Assembly (NCBI RefSeq): GCF_014217565.1
Contig: NZ_CP043661.1
Coordinates: forward strand, 5,332,001-5,396,000
DNA: 64,000 nucleotides
Direction of reading: 5' to 3'
Source: Kribbella qitaiheensis
GTDB lineage: Bacteria > Actinomycetota > Actinomycetes > Propionibacteriales > Kribbellaceae
The notes under the pieces are model-generated. The model was not told where the DNA came from. It ran no database searches and saw nothing but the letters and a program-made list of their open reading frames with translations. This document shows positions 1-9,261 of this stretch, piece after piece. The position numbers were made by a program, and so were the translations under genes. How positions within the stretch are numbered: the stretch's first letter is position 1; each line of letters begins with the position of its first letter.

Positions 1-2
1 CC

Positions 3-1079
3 GGCAACGTGGTCCGGATGACGGTCGGCTTCCCCGACGGCGAGATCGCTTCGAACACGATCGTGGAGTACCGCAAGACGTTCAAGCGGGCGTTCTCCAC
101 CGACACCGCGCAGCTGATCACCGCGCTGCTGGTGCTGCTCCTCGGCGCGGGTGCGCTGCTCGCGCTCTACCGCCTGCGCGGTCGCGACCAGGTCGACCCG
201 CGCCGCGTAGTACCGGCATCGTTGTTCAGCCTCGGCCAGGACACCAGGATCGACTTCACCCCGCCCGCCAACCTGCGGCCGGGTGAGGTGGGCACCCTGA
301 TCGACGAGCGGATCGACCCGGTCGACGTGACCGCGACGATCATCGACTTGGCCGTCCGCGGCCACCTCACGATCACCGAGCTGGAGCACGAGTCGGAGTA
401 CTCGCGCCCCGACTGGGAGCTCAAGCGCGTCGCCGGAGCGCCGTCGGAGGAACTCCAGCGTTACGAGAACGTCCTGATCCGCGCCATCTTCGGCGACTCC
501 GATTCGGTGCTGGTCTCCGAGCTCGGCAAGCAGGTCCGGGCCGGTCTCAGCCAGGTGCAGGACGCCCTGTACGACGGCGTCGTCAAGCGCGGCTGGTTCA
601 CCGAGCGTCCCGACCGCACCCGGTCGCTGTGGGCCACGATCGGGATCGCGGTCACTGTTGTCGGTGTCGTCGCCACGTTCGTGCTGGCGCTCTTCAGCAG
701 CTGGGGTCTGCTCGGCCTCGCCATCACCGCGGTCGGCGTCGGCCTGCTGGTCATTGGCCGCCACATGCCGGCCAAGGCGCCTGCCGCCGGTCGGGTTCTC
801 GGTCAGGTCGCCGCGATCCGCGGTGAGCTGCTTGAGATGGACGTCAGTGAACTCCCCACCGACCAGCACGCCGAACTCTGCTCCAGGGCACTCCCGTACG
901 CCGTCGTACTCGGTGGCTCGGAGCGCTGGATCGACGCCCTGGTCGCCACGGACGTGGACGACGACGAGGACGAGGGCTTCCACTGGTACCGCGGGCCGCG
1001 GGGCTGGCACCTCCAGTACCTTCCCGACTCCCTCCGCAACCTCACCACGAACCTCACGGGCGCGCTCTTCACGCGCTGA
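3..1079 (+). CDS. DUF2207-family membrane protein (5' end outside window)
   Basis: The reading frame is open from base 3, so the N-terminus lies before the window. The visible part starts with the end of an extracytoplasmic segment. A membrane helix follows (about bases 115-175, Leu/Ala-rich, ending in Arg-rich YRLRGRD). Next comes a soluble domain containing PPANLRPGEVGTLIDE, typical of DUF2207/YciQ-like predicted membrane proteins. A pair of hydrophobic helices (about bases 635-745) and an acidic cytoplasmic C-terminal part (DVDDDEDEG) complete it. The family has no firm biochemical role. The gene converges on the C39-like gene, with a hairpin between them. Confidence 0.8.
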   Translation, partial: GNVVRMTVGFPDGEIASNTIVEYRKTFKRAFSTDTAQLITALLVLLLGAGALLALYRLRGRDQVDPRRVVPASLFSLGQDTRIDFTPPANLRPGEVGTLIDERIDPVDVTATIIDLAVRGHLTITELEHESEYSRPDWELKRVAGAPSEELQRYENVLIRAIFGDSDSVLVSELGKQVRAGLSQVQDALYDGVVKRGWFTERPDRTRSLWATIGIAVTVVGVVATFVLALFSSWGLLGLAITAVGVGLLVIGRHMPAKAPAAGRVLGQVAAIRGELLEMDVSELPTDQHAELCSRALPYAVVLGGSERWIDALVATDVDDDEDEGFHWYRGPRGWHLQYLPDSLRNLTTNLTGALFTR

Positions 1080-1151
1080 GCCGGTCTGTACGGCCGACAA
1101 CCACCTCGCTGGGCGCCGCCCAAGCAGAATCTGGTTTCTGGGCTTGAGAGG

Positions 1152-1193
1152 GGGAACCGCCCGTACGCCGCCCCCGGCATGCGGGCGGTTCCC
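1152..1193. terminator. Bidirectional hairpin terminator
   Basis: A perfect 12-bp inverted repeat (1152-1163 with 1182-1193, GGGAACCGCCCG) encloses an 18-nt loop. It lies between the stop codons of two convergent genes. It lacks a clear U-tract, as is common for actinobacterial terminators. Confidence 0.7.
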
Positions 1194-1203
1194 GTTTGGG
1201 GGG

Positions 1204-2499
1204 CTACCAGTTCGCCTGGGCGGGGTGCGGGGGCAGTGGCTTGGTGGTGGGGTGGATGACGTACACGATGCCGCCCGAGTGAGGGATCCAGGCGTTCTCG
1301 AAGGCTTGGCGGTTGTAGACCGTGCGGACCTCGTCGTTGCTCTTGATCAGGTGTGAGGCCGGGTCGTTGACGATGACGTCGCCGTCGATGGTGAAGCCGA
1401 CGATGACCATCAGGTGGCCGTTCGTGCCGTAGCCGGCGCCGGGGAGCTCGTCCTTCTCGAACGACAGGGACGCCACCAACGGGATGCCGGCCTTGATGAA
1501 CTGCTCCGCCTCGGTGAGGGAGCGCAGCCGGGTGACGAAGGCGTCCAGGCCGCGCGTACCGGCGTACGCGGCGTTGAACGGCCAGTTGCCGGCGCCGTCG
1601 TAGTCGTAGTCGAAGACCGAGCGGGCGGAGTGGTCGACCTGTGGATCCGCGTACGCCGGGTCCACCCAGGCTGTCTCCGCCGGAGTCGGCCCAGCGCCGT
1701 AGTAGTCCAGCACCATCGCCGTGGACGTCGCGGAGCACCAGGCCTCGCCACCGCCGTCCCACTGCGGGTACTGCCCGATGTGTGTCTCCTGCGAGTACGT
1801 CGGTACTGCGAGCACGCGTCCCCAGGCGCCTCCGCGAGGACTGACCGGCACCGTCGCGTCCGACGGCAGACGGGACGCCATAGCGCCGACGGATCGCAGT
1901 ACAGGGGCGCTTGTCGTGCCTGCGAGGCGGTAGAGGGTCACCTTGAGGCGCCAGCGGTCCAGTGAGCGGCCGGGGCGGGCTACGAAGGTGTCGACGGACA
2001 CGTCGCCAGTGGTGTCGCGCTGGCCGCCTAGTGACGTGCGGTGGATGTCACCGGCGGCTGTGTCGTCGCCGTTGTTCCAGCGGCCGAGCACGTACCACTT
2101 GGTGGTGGCGCCCTGGTCGGAGTGACCCGACACGGCGACTTCGATCCAGGTCCCGGCCGGCGTGGTGGCGTTCCAGGAGGCGACCAGTTCGGTGAGGCCG
2201 AAACCGGGGCGCACTTCGGGCGAGACCCAACTGGCCTGCTCGTAGGTCTTGGCCGTGCCGTCGCCGAACGGGTCGACGTACGCCGTACTGCCGGTGGCGG
2301 ATCCGAAGGTCAGGGCGCCGTCGGCGACGGTGGTGCCGGTCCGGGTGCCGGCCAGGAAGTCGGCGGACGACGTCCAGGCGCGGTAGCCGATCTCGCGTTC
2401 CGGCGACTTGGCGGCGGTGCTCGTGCCTGTCGTGAGAGCGCTGAGAGCCAGGACGACGAGACCGGTGATCAGGGTGGTGATTGGGCGGGCGGCGATCAT
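1204..2499 (-). CDS. Secreted peptidase C39-like protein
   Basis: A 431-aa exported protein of the C39-like papain-fold group (Peptidase_C39_2). A signal peptide (LITGLVVLALSALTTGTSTAA) follows the ATG at 2499. A TTG at 2571 would add 24 Arg-rich residues and is less likely. The N-terminal half is a beta-rich domain. The C-terminal third carries the likely catalytic Cys in EAWCSATSTAMV (about residue 254), the His in GHLMVIVGF (about 363) and the Asn/Asp in VNDPAS (about 375). The family cleaves peptide bonds, but the substrate is unknown here. The gene stands alone on the minus strand, 68 bp downstream of the GNAT gene. Confidence 0.8.
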   Translation of the reverse strand: MIAARPITTLITGLVVLALSALTTGTSTAAKSPEREIGYRAWTSSADFLAGTRTGTTVADGALTFGSATGSTAYVDPFGDGTAKTYEQASWVSPEVRPGFGLTELVASWNATTPAGTWIEVAVSGHSDQGATTKWYVLGRWNNGDDTAAGDIHRTSLGGQRDTTGDVSVDTFVARPGRSLDRWRLKVTLYRLAGTTSAPVLRSVGAMASRLPSDATVPVSPRGGAWGRVLAVPTYSQETHIGQYPQWDGGGEAWCSATSTAMVLDYYGAGPTPAETAWVDPAYADPQVDHSARSVFDYDYDGAGNWPFNAAYAGTRGLDAFVTRLRSLTEAEQFIKAGIPLVASLSFEKDELPGAGYGTNGHLMVIVGFTIDGDVIVNDPASHLIKSNDEVRTVYNRQAFENAWIPHSGGIVYVIHPTTKPLPPHPAQANW

Positions 2500-2553
2500 C
2501 TTTCGACGGTAGACCCGCCGCCGCACCCTGTCGCGGTGAACGCGTGCCGCGAT

Positions 2554-2566
2554 GAAGAAATTCTTC
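2554..2566. promoter_or_regulatory. Perfect palindrome GAAGAA-A-TTCTTC
   Basis: A 6-1-6 palindrome lies about 55 bp upstream of the C39-like start. It is placed where an operator could act. No cognate regulator is evident, so the role is only suggested. Confidence 0.25.
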
Positions 2567-2567
2567 G

Positions 2568-3164
2568 TCAATTACTTTCGAGAGGCGTCGGATCAAGCCC
2601 GCCTCCGGAAGAGCGGTGCTGCCATTCCTCCGCGAGCATGGCAAAGATCTGCCCGTCGGCCCATTCGCCCTGGAAGAGCTCGGCCTTGACGAAACGCCCT
2701 TCCTCGCGGAGACCGAGGCGCTTCAGCAGGTTCGCCGAGCCGGTGTTGTGGGCCCACAGCCGGCCGATGATCCGGTGCATCCCGAGCTCGTCGAAGCCGA
2801 GCCGGAGCAGTTCGACGGATGCCTCGGCCGCGTATCCCTTGCCGTGGGAGTCCGGGTGGAACACGAACCCGATCTCGCCGGTGTTGTTCTCGATGCTGTG
2901 GACGAACAGGGTCACCTCGCCGAGGTGCTGGCCGGTCTCCCGCAGGATCACGGCAAGCGTCAGCGCCTGGCCGTCGGTATCCATCGGTACGTCGATCAGC
3001 CGGGTAGCCAGGGATTCGCGGACCTGCTCGGGCGTCTTCGGGTCGTACAACAGGAACCTGGTGACGTCCTCGTTCGACTGCAACTTCAGCAGGTCGTCGT
3101 AGTCGGATCCAAGGTAGCGGCGAAGGGTCAGACGGTCAGTCTCGATCGGCAGCTGGTAGGTCAC
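2568..3164 (-). CDS. GNAT-family N-acetyltransferase (RimJ/RimL-like)
   Basis: A 198-aa protein with the GNAT_3 pattern. It begins with LPIETDRLTLRRY, continues through GEIGFVFHPDSHGKGYAAEA, the acetyl-CoA pyrophosphate loop, and ends with LWAHNTGSANLLKRLGLREEGRF. Such enzymes acetylate protein N-termini, antibiotics or small amines with acetyl-CoA in the cytoplasm. The substrate cannot be deduced. The GTG start at 3164 is chosen because homology to the family begins right after it. The Shine-Dalgarno sequence is poor. Confidence 0.8.
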   Translation of the reverse strand: MTYQLPIETDRLTLRRYLGSDYDDLLKLQSNEDVTRFLLYDPKTPEQVRESLATRLIDVPMDTDGQALTLAVILRETGQHLGEVTLFVHSIENNTGEIGFVFHPDSHGKGYAAEASVELLRLGFDELGMHRIIGRLWAHNTGSANLLKRLGLREEGRFVKAELFQGEWADGQIFAMLAEEWQHRSSGGGLDPTPLESN

Positions 3165-3228
3165 CCTTCCGAGCCTATGGGACGCCAGCAACCCAATAAA
3201 ACAAGCGAGGCGCCACCCTCTTCGCTGC

Positions 3229-3277
3229 TTACGTCCGAAGAACCGGAGGTACGTGTGCTCCAGTTCTTCGGACGTAA
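3229..3277. repeat. TACGTCCGA-type hairpin, copy 1
   Basis: A perfect 14-bp inverted repeat (TTACGTCCGAAGAA at 3229-3242, its complement at 3264-3277). It lies directly downstream of the GH25 lysozyme stop and upstream of the GNAT gene. Related hairpins occur at 24439-24493 and 48140-48193. It probably acts as a terminator but may belong to a dispersed repeat family. Confidence 0.7.
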
Positions 3278-3282
3278 CGGTG

Positions 3283-4132
3283 TTATCCGTTGGCGAGGGC
3301 AACCAAGCGGGTCTGGTCGCCGTTGAAGCGGTCCTGGTCGATCGGGGTGGAGCTGTACTGCCAGATGGTGTTGTAGCCCCAGCCGCCGGGCAGCGTGCCC
3401 GGTGCCGACGCGTACCGCGCCACCCAGAGCGGGTTGGTGCTGCTGAACGCGCTGCTGTTGCCGGTGCAGCGGGTCCACCAGTCCAGGTTCGTGTAGATCG
3501 GGGCATCGCGGCCGGTACGGGACTTGTAGGTGTTGAGCCAATCCCGGATCCAGTTGACCATCGATGCCTGGCCCAGCCCGTAACACGTTGCGCCGTAAGG
3601 GTTGTACTCGATGTCGAGGGCTCCGGGCAGTGTCCGGCCGTCCCGGGACCAGGCGCCGCCACGGTCGACGAAGTAGTTCGCCTGGTTGGCGCCGCTGGAG
3701 TCGTTGGGGGTGGCGAAGTGGTAGGCGCCGCGGATCATCCCGACGTTGTAGGACCCGTTGTACTGCTGGGCGAAGTACGGGTTGGAGTAGTAGTTGCCTT
3801 CGGTTGCCTTCGAGTAGGCGAACCGCTTGCCGGCGTTCCACTGCGCTGCCCAGTCGACGTTGCCCTGGTGGCTGGAGACGTCGATGCCTTCGACCGAGGC
3901 GGCGGGAGCCATCACGGCCCGGGCCGGCGGCGGTGGTGGGCTGGCGCCAGCCCATGAAGGCTTCGCCTGCCTTGGTGATGCCGTGCTGCCGGGCCTCAGC
4001 TGTCGGCTGGTGCTGGGCAGGGCTGGCGGTTGGATCCTGCGGGACGGGTGAGGCGCTGGCGAGGGTGGTGCCGGCAAGCGGGGCCAGGAGCAGGCCGAGC
4101 GTGACGGCAGCACCCGTGACGAGGGATTTCAC
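3283..4132 (-). pseudogene. GH25 lysozyme, secreted, with internal frameshift
   Basis: A Sec signal peptide (VTGAAVTLGLLLAPLAGTTLASAS) begins at GTG 4132, six bases after a GGAGG ribosome site. The catalytic GH25 domain lies in a different frame. It starts with GIDVSSHQGNVDW and carries KATEG, DIEYNP and a C-terminal Trp-rich strand. The two frames join only if one extra base in the GC-rich run around 3915-3945 is bypassed. GH25 enzymes hydrolyse the MurNAc-GlcNAc bond of peptidoglycan. The catalytic Asp/Glu residues are intact and the domain is otherwise full length. A sequencing error or very recent mutation is therefore as likely as true decay. Confidence 0.8.
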
Positions 4133-4235
4133 GAGGAACCTCCACAGAGCGATGAGGGGCGGACAGAGCGCTCAGCGGAGGTTTTACCCGGGTTCAGTAA
4201 GAAATAACCATCAATCCAAAAAAGATTGTGAGTAT

Positions 4236-5453
4236 CTACCGGACCTTGTCGGAGGTCGCGATGAAGGTGTTGCACTGGGCGACGTTGCGGCTGTTGAAGC
4301 CCCGGTTCATCCAGTAGGGCTGAACCACCTTGCTGCCGTGCGTCCGCTGGGTGTCCCACTCGTCGCCGGAGTTGTGCGAGATGAAGTTGTACTCGTTCTT
4401 GTAGGCCCTCGAGACGGGCAGCGTCGCCTTGTTCGCGCCCTGGAAGACCGAGGACAGACAGGTCGCCTGGATCTCCATCCGGCGATTGATCTCGAGTTGC
4501 GCGGCCTTGGTCGGCGCGGCGTACCAGAGCTCGGCGAACGCGTCGCTGATACCGGTCAGGTTCTGCAGGTGATGGCCGTACTCGTGCGCCATGGTGTCGG
4601 CCATGTGCACCCGCACCCACATCTTCGAGACTCTGCTGTTGTTGTAGTTCTGCACGTCGGAGCGACCGTCGATGTAGATGGTCCCGTTGGAGTCGCAGTA
4701 GTGCGAGCGGCCCGAGCTTCCCCCGCAGGGCGTCTGGCCGCCGCCGTTCATGGTGATCACGTTCGCCGGCCGGAAGACGTCCCGGCCGAGCCGGACCTGC
4801 CGGGCCCAGGCGCGATCCAGGCAGGCCTTCATGGCACGGTTGAAGGCGGTCTCGCCGGCGATACTCGAGGCGTTGGCGGCGGGCAGCCGGCAACCGGTCC
4901 CCGGCTGGGTGCCGGTCCGGTAGAACAGGTCCCGGGAGACGACCTCGTAGCTCGTGGGCTGCCGCGGCGGTGGTGGGGTCGTCTTGGTCGGCTGGGGAGC
5001 GGTGGTCGTCGGCTGGGCCTCGGTGGGCTCGGTCGTGGTCGGAGCCTCGGTGGGCTCGTCCGACGGGTCAGTGCTGGGGCTGTACGAGTACGTCGGCTCC
5101 GGTGAGGTGTGGTCGTGGTCGTTCAGCCGGTTGTGCTTGTTGACGACACCGAAGATCCACAGGCCGACCACTGCCACCAGCATGAGGGGGATGAGGACGA
5201 GCCAGCCCTTGCTCTTCTTCTTGGGCTGCTGCGGCCCACCCGGTCCCCAGCCGAACCCGGGTCCACCGGGTCCGCCGTACTGCGGGCCTGGGTACTGCTG
5301 TGGCCCGGCGTACGGCGTACCGGCGTACTGCGGTCCGCCAGGTCCGCCTTGTGCACCGAACTGCTGCTGCGGGCCCTGGTACTGCGGCGCGCCCCACTGC
5401 TGGGGCGGCCCCTGGTACGGCGGCTGGCCGCCGTACGGGTGCTGGTTCGACAA
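4236..5453 (-). CDS. Membrane-anchored neutral zinc metallopeptidase
   Basis: A 405-aa protein of the putative neutral zinc metallopeptidase family (YpfJ-like). The N-terminal ~80 residues are a Pro/Gln/Gly/Tyr-rich cytoplasmic tail ending in PKKKSKG. One membrane helix (WLVLIPLMLVAVVGLWIFGVV) and a Thr/Pro-rich linker follow. The extracytoplasmic catalytic domain has zinc motif AHEYGHHLQ (about residue 288) and paired cysteines. The TTG start at 5453 is chosen because AGGAGG lies just upstream. It is a tandem paralogue of the next gene. The substrate is unknown. Confidence 0.85.
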   Translation of the reverse strand: MSNQHPYGGQPPYQGPPQQWGAPQYQGPQQQFGAQGGPGGPQYAGTPYAGPQQYPGPQYGGPGGPGFGWGPGGPQQPKKKSKGWLVLIPLMLVAVVGLWIFGVVNKHNRLNDHDHTSPEPTYSYSPSTDPSDEPTEAPTTTEPTEAQPTTTAPQPTKTTPPPPRQPTSYEVVSRDLFYRTGTQPGTGCRLPAANASSIAGETAFNRAMKACLDRAWARQVRLGRDVFRPANVITMNGGGQTPCGGSSGRSHYCDSNGTIYIDGRSDVQNYNNSRVSKMWVRVHMADTMAHEYGHHLQNLTGISDAFAELWYAAPTKAAQLEINRRMEIQATCLSSVFQGANKATLPVSRAYKNEYNFISHNSGDEWDTQRTHGSKVVQPYWMNRGFNSRNVAQCNTFIATSDKVR

Positions 5454-5504
5454 GGTTCCTCCTCGGGTCAGCACCCTAGCTTTCGGGGGGTTCCCTGGCC
5501 GGGA

Positions 5505-6758
5505 TCAGGACACTTGCGAGCTGGGGGCGAGGAAGGTGTTGCAGGCGGCGATGTTGCGGCTGTTGTAGCCGCGGTGGAACCAGTAACCGTGGTTCTTCAT
5601 CGTGCCGTGGATCCGCTCGCCGTTCGGGTCGGCCTCGTCACCGGAGTTGTTGGTCCAGTAGTCCAGCCCCGACTTCATCAGGCCGGTGAACGGATAGCTG
5701 GCCTTGTTCGCGGCCAGGAACACCCCGCCCAGGCAGCTCGCCTGCAGTTCCAGTCGCCGGCTCGCCTCCCATCTCCCGGCGGTCGTCCCGGTCGCGTAGC
5801 CCAGGGTGTCGGACGCGTCGAGGATCCCGGTCAGCTCCTGGATGTGGTGCGCGTACTCGTGCGCGACGGTGAACGACATCCCGGCCCGGAGCAAGGCCTG
5901 GTTCTGAGCGCCGCGGTACTGCTTGTTCCGCTGCACGTCCAGCGCGCCGGCCATGTAGATCGTCTGGTTCGCACCGCAGTAGTAGGAGCTGGGTGCGTTA
6001 CCGCCGCACGGCGACTGCACCTGACCGGAGATCACGATCGTCTTCGGCGGCGTGAACGTCGAGCCGCCGGAGCGGACCTGCCGCGGCCAGCCCTTGTCGG
6101 CGCAGGCCTTCACCACCGCGTAGTACTTGATCGCGTTGGCGAAGGTGGTCGCCCGGGCGCCGGACTCCCGGCAGCCGATCCCCGGCTGCACGCCAGTCCG
6201 GTAGAACTTGCTCCTGCTGACGACCTCGTACGGCGTGGGCTTGCGCGGCGGAGGCGGCGAGGTCTTGGTCGGCACGGGCTCCGTGGACCCGGTGCCTGTC
6301 GGCTGCACGGTCGGCTCGTCGGTCGGGCCGTTGGTGGGGCCGTTGGTGGGGTCGGTGGTGCTGGTGTACGTCGGCTGCGGGTCGGCGTAGTTGTCGGCCT
6401 GGTGGTTCTTGCTGATCACCCCGGCCACCCAGAGGCCGACGACTCCGATCACCAGCACCACGGGGATCACGAGCCAGCCCTTGCTCTTCTTCTTGGGCTG
6501 CTGCGGACCGCCAGGCCCCCAGCCGAACCCAGGCCCGCCAGGAGGCGGCCCGGCGAATTGCTGACCGCCGTACTGGGGCTGACCGCCGTACTGCTGTCCG
6601 CCGTATTGCGGACTGCCGTACTGCGGAGCGGGTGGCGGGTACTGCGGGCCACCACCGCCGTACTGCGGGGGTGTGGGCGGGTACTGCGGTGCGCCCCATT
6701 GCTGGGGTGGCCCCTGGTAAGGCGGCTGCTGGCCGCCGTACGGCTGCTCGTTCGACAA
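5505..6758 (-). CDS. Membrane-anchored neutral zinc metallopeptidase, tandem paralogue
   Basis: A 417-aa protein with the same plan as its downstream neighbour: a PQYGG-type repetitive N-tail, PKKKSKG, one membrane helix (WLVIPVVLVIGVVGLWVAGVI), a Pro/Thr linker and a catalytic domain with AHEYAHHIQ (about residue 299). The TTG start at 6758 is preceded by AGGAGG, as in the paralogue. The two genes are 51 bp apart and probably arose by tandem duplication. A good -35 box on this strand (TTGACA at 6832-6827) lacks a convincing -10 box. Confidence 0.85.
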   Translation of the reverse strand: MSNEQPYGGQQPPYQGPPQQWGAPQYPPTPPQYGGGGPQYPPPAPQYGSPQYGGQQYGGQPQYGGQQFAGPPPGGPGFGWGPGGPQQPKKKSKGWLVIPVVLVIGVVGLWVAGVISKNHQADNYADPQPTYTSTTDPTNGPTNGPTDEPTVQPTGTGSTEPVPTKTSPPPPRKPTPYEVVSRSKFYRTGVQPGIGCRESGARATTFANAIKYYAVVKACADKGWPRQVRSGGSTFTPPKTIVISGQVQSPCGGNAPSSYYCGANQTIYMAGALDVQRNKQYRGAQNQALLRAGMSFTVAHEYAHHIQELTGILDASDTLGYATGTTAGRWEASRRLELQASCLGGVFLAANKASYPFTGLMKSGLDYWTNNSGDEADPNGERIHGTMKNHGYWFHRGYNSRNIAACNTFLAPSSQVS

Positions 6759-6853
6759 GGCGTCCTCCTGGGGCAGCACCGTACCGGCAGCCGGGCAGCC
6801 CGGCCCAGTGACCGACCTGGGGATAATTGTCAAGAGCACTCTCTGATCACCGT

Positions 6854-6866
6854 TACCCTTGATCGG
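6854..6866 (+). promoter_or_regulatory. -10 box placing cysS transcript start at its GTG (leaderless)
   Basis: TACCCT at 6854-6859 is followed by exactly six bases and then the GTG start codon. No ribosome-binding site is present. This is the classic actinobacterial leaderless arrangement. No -35 box at normal spacing was found. Confidence 0.5.
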
Positions 6867-8299
6867 TGACACTTCGCTTGTACGACACCGCGACAGCAGC
6901 AGTGAGGGATTTCGAACCGGTCCAGCCGGGCAAGGTCGGGATCTACCACTGTGGGCTGACGGTGCAGGGTGCCCCGCACGTGGGACACATCTACAAGGAG
7001 ATCGTGTTCGACGTGCTCCGGCGCTGGTTCGAGCGCTCCGGGTACGAGGTCACCGTGATCGCGAACGTCACCGACATCGACGACAAGATCCTCGCCAAGT
7101 CCGCCGAGCGGGACGTCCCGTGGTGGGCCCACGCCTACGAGTTCGAGCGCGAACTGCACTGGGCGTACGACGTGCTGGGCTGCCGCCCGCCGACGTACGA
7201 GCCGCGCGCCACCGGTCACATCCCCGAGATGGTGGAGATGATCGGCGACCTGATCGAGAAGGGGCACGCCTACGCGGCTCCGGACGGTTCGGGCGACGTG
7301 TACTTCGACGTGAAGTCGTGGCCGGCGTACGGCGAGCTCTCGCACCAGCGGATCGCGGACATGGAAGCGGCCGAGGACGCGGACCCGCGCGGCAAGCGCG
7401 ACCCGCGCGACTTCGCGCTGTGGAAGGGCTACACCGAGGGCACCCCGCGGACGGCCTCCTGGCCGACGCCGTGGGGCCGCGGCCGGCCCGGCTGGCACCT
7501 GGAGTGCTCCGCGATGGCCGGCAAGTACCTGGGTGACGAGTTCGACATCCACGGCGGCGGCCTCGACCTGCGCTTCCCGCACCACGAGAACGAACTGGCC
7601 CAGTCGACGGCGGTCGGACAGAAGTTCGCCCGGTTCTGGATGCACAGCGCGCTCGTCACCGCGGCCGGCGAGAAGATGTCGAAGTCGCTCGGCAACGGCG
7701 CCGTCGTGCGGAACGTGGTCGAGCAGGTCCGGCCGATCGAGCTGCGCTACTACCTGGTCAGCTCGCACTACCGCTCGGTGGTCGAGTTCTCGATGGGCGC
7801 ACTCGAGGAAGCCGCGACCGGCTTCCAGCGGATCGAGGGGTACCTCGGACGCGCGACCGAGGTGACCGGCGGTGTGCAGCCGGCCGCTGACGTGCCGCAG
7901 GCGTTCGCCGCCGCGATGGACGACGACCTCGGGACACCGGCCGCGGTCGCCGTGCTGCACAACACTGTGCGGGACGGCAACAAGCTGGTCGCCGATGGCG
8001 ATTCTCCTGCCCTGCAAGAGAATCTGGCCGCCGTGCGGGCCATGCTCGGCGTGCTGGGTCTCGACCCGCTGGCCGAGCCGTGGGCCTCCCGCGCCGGTGG
8101 CAGCGAGGAGCTCACCGAGGTGGTCGACGGCTTGGTGAAGGCGCTGCTGGACCAGCGGCAGGCAGCCCGCGAACGCAAGGACTATGCCGCGTCGGATGAC
8201 ATCCGCGACCGGCTCAAGGCGCTCGGCGTCGTGATCGAGGACACCCCACAGGGCGCTCGCTGGACGATCGCCAAGCCCGAATCAACCGAAGGAAACTGA
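6866..8299 (+). CDS. cysS: Cysteinyl-tRNA synthetase
   Basis: A 477-aa class I aminoacyl-tRNA synthetase charging tRNA-Cys. It shows the N-terminal CGLTVQGAPHVGH segment containing the HIGH motif, NVTDIDDKI, the zinc and substrate region GRPGWHLECSAM with HGGGLDLRFPHHENELAQ, and KMSKS near residue 270. The C-terminal helical domain (QAARERKDYAASDDIRDRL) is complete. Canonical CysRS has CGPTVY; this protein has CGLTVQ, a mild variation. It sits two bases upstream of rlmB, the usual actinobacterial order. Confidence 0.95.
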   Translation: MTLRLYDTATAAVRDFEPVQPGKVGIYHCGLTVQGAPHVGHIYKEIVFDVLRRWFERSGYEVTVIANVTDIDDKILAKSAERDVPWWAHAYEFERELHWAYDVLGCRPPTYEPRATGHIPEMVEMIGDLIEKGHAYAAPDGSGDVYFDVKSWPAYGELSHQRIADMEAAEDADPRGKRDPRDFALWKGYTEGTPRTASWPTPWGRGRPGWHLECSAMAGKYLGDEFDIHGGGLDLRFPHHENELAQSTAVGQKFARFWMHSALVTAAGEKMSKSLGNGAVVRNVVEQVRPIELRYYLVSSHYRSVVEFSMGALEEAATGFQRIEGYLGRATEVTGGVQPAADVPQAFAAAMDDDLGTPAAVAVLHNTVRDGNKLVADGDSPALQENLAAVRAMLGVLGLDPLAEPWASRAGGSEELTEVVDGLVKALLDQRQAARERKDYAASDDIRDRLKALGVVIEDTPQGARWTIAKPESTEGN

Positions 8300-8300
8300 A

Positions 8301-9260
8301 GTGCCAGGCAGTAGTCAACGCAAGGGCGCGATCCGCAAGAAGCGCGGCAACCCGACCGCCGGGTCCGGTGGCCGGGTCCGGCAGGGGCTCGAAGGCAGAG
8401 GCCCGACGCCGAAGGCGGTCGACCGCACCAAGCACCCAGCGCACAAGCGGGCGAAGGCCAAGGAGCGCGCCGAGAAGCGCACCACCGGCCGTCGCCCCGA
8501 CCGCAAGGACACCGACGCCACGGTCGAGTGGGTGTACGGCCGCAACCCGGTCGTCGAGGCGCTCCGCGCCGGCGTGCCGGTCAGCGCGCTCTATGTAGCC
8601 GAGGGCACCGAGCGGGACGCCCGGCTGCGAGAGGCGCTGCTGATCGCCGTCGAGCACGGCATCTCGCTGCTGGAGGTGCCGCGGATCGAGCTGGACCGGC
8701 TCACCAGCCACGGCGCCCACCAGGGCCTCGCCGTCCAGATCCCGCCGTACGAGTACGCGCACCCGGACGATCTGCTCCGGATCGCGTACGACGCGAACCA
8801 GGTGCCGCTCATCGTGGCGCTCGACGGTGTGACGGACCCGCGCAACCTGGGTGCGATCACCCGGTCCGCGGCAGCGTTCGGGGCCCAAGGCGTGGTGGTG
8901 CCGGAGCGGCGTACGGCGTCGATGACGGCGTCGGCCTGGAAGACCTCCGCGGGTGCCGCGGCCCGGATCCCGGTCGCCCGCTGCACGAACCTGAACCGCG
9001 CGCTGAAGTCCTACAAGGACGCCGGCCTGCTGATCGTCGGCCTCGACATGGGCGGCGAGATCGAACTCCCCGACCTGCAGGCAGCCACCGACCCGATCGT
9101 CCTGGTCGTCGGCAGCGAAGGCAAAGGCCTGGCCCGCCTGGTCCGGGAGAACTGCGACATCATCGTCTCCATCCCGATGACCAGCAGCACCGAGTCCCTC
9201 AACGCCGGCATCGCCACCGGCGTAGCCCTCTACGAAATCTCCCGCCGCCGCGGCCAGTGA
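8301..9260 (+). CDS. rlmB: 23S rRNA 2'-O-ribose methyltransferase RlmB (TrmH/SpoU family)
   Basis: A 319-aa SPOUT methyltransferase expected to methylate G2251 of 23S rRNA using SAM. A basic, Gly-rich extension (about 65 residues) precedes the substrate-binding domain (YGRNPVVEALRAG). The three SpoU motifs follow: VTDPRNLGAITRSA, VLVVGSEGKGLARLV and IPMTSSTESLNAGIATG, which form the knot. The GTG start lies one base after the cysS stop, with AAGGAA upstream in the cysS 3' end, so the genes are cotranscribed. Confidence 0.93.
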   Translation: MPGSSQRKGAIRKKRGNPTAGSGGRVRQGLEGRGPTPKAVDRTKHPAHKRAKAKERAEKRTTGRRPDRKDTDATVEWVYGRNPVVEALRAGVPVSALYVAEGTERDARLREALLIAVEHGISLLEVPRIELDRLTSHGAHQGLAVQIPPYEYAHPDDLLRIAYDANQVPLIVALDGVTDPRNLGAITRSAAAFGAQGVVVPERRTASMTASAWKTSAGAAARIPVARCTNLNRALKSYKDAGLLIVGLDMGGEIELPDLQAATDPIVLVVGSEGKGLARLVRENCDIIVSIPMTSSTESLNAGIATGVALYEISRRRGQ

Positions 9261-9261
9261 T

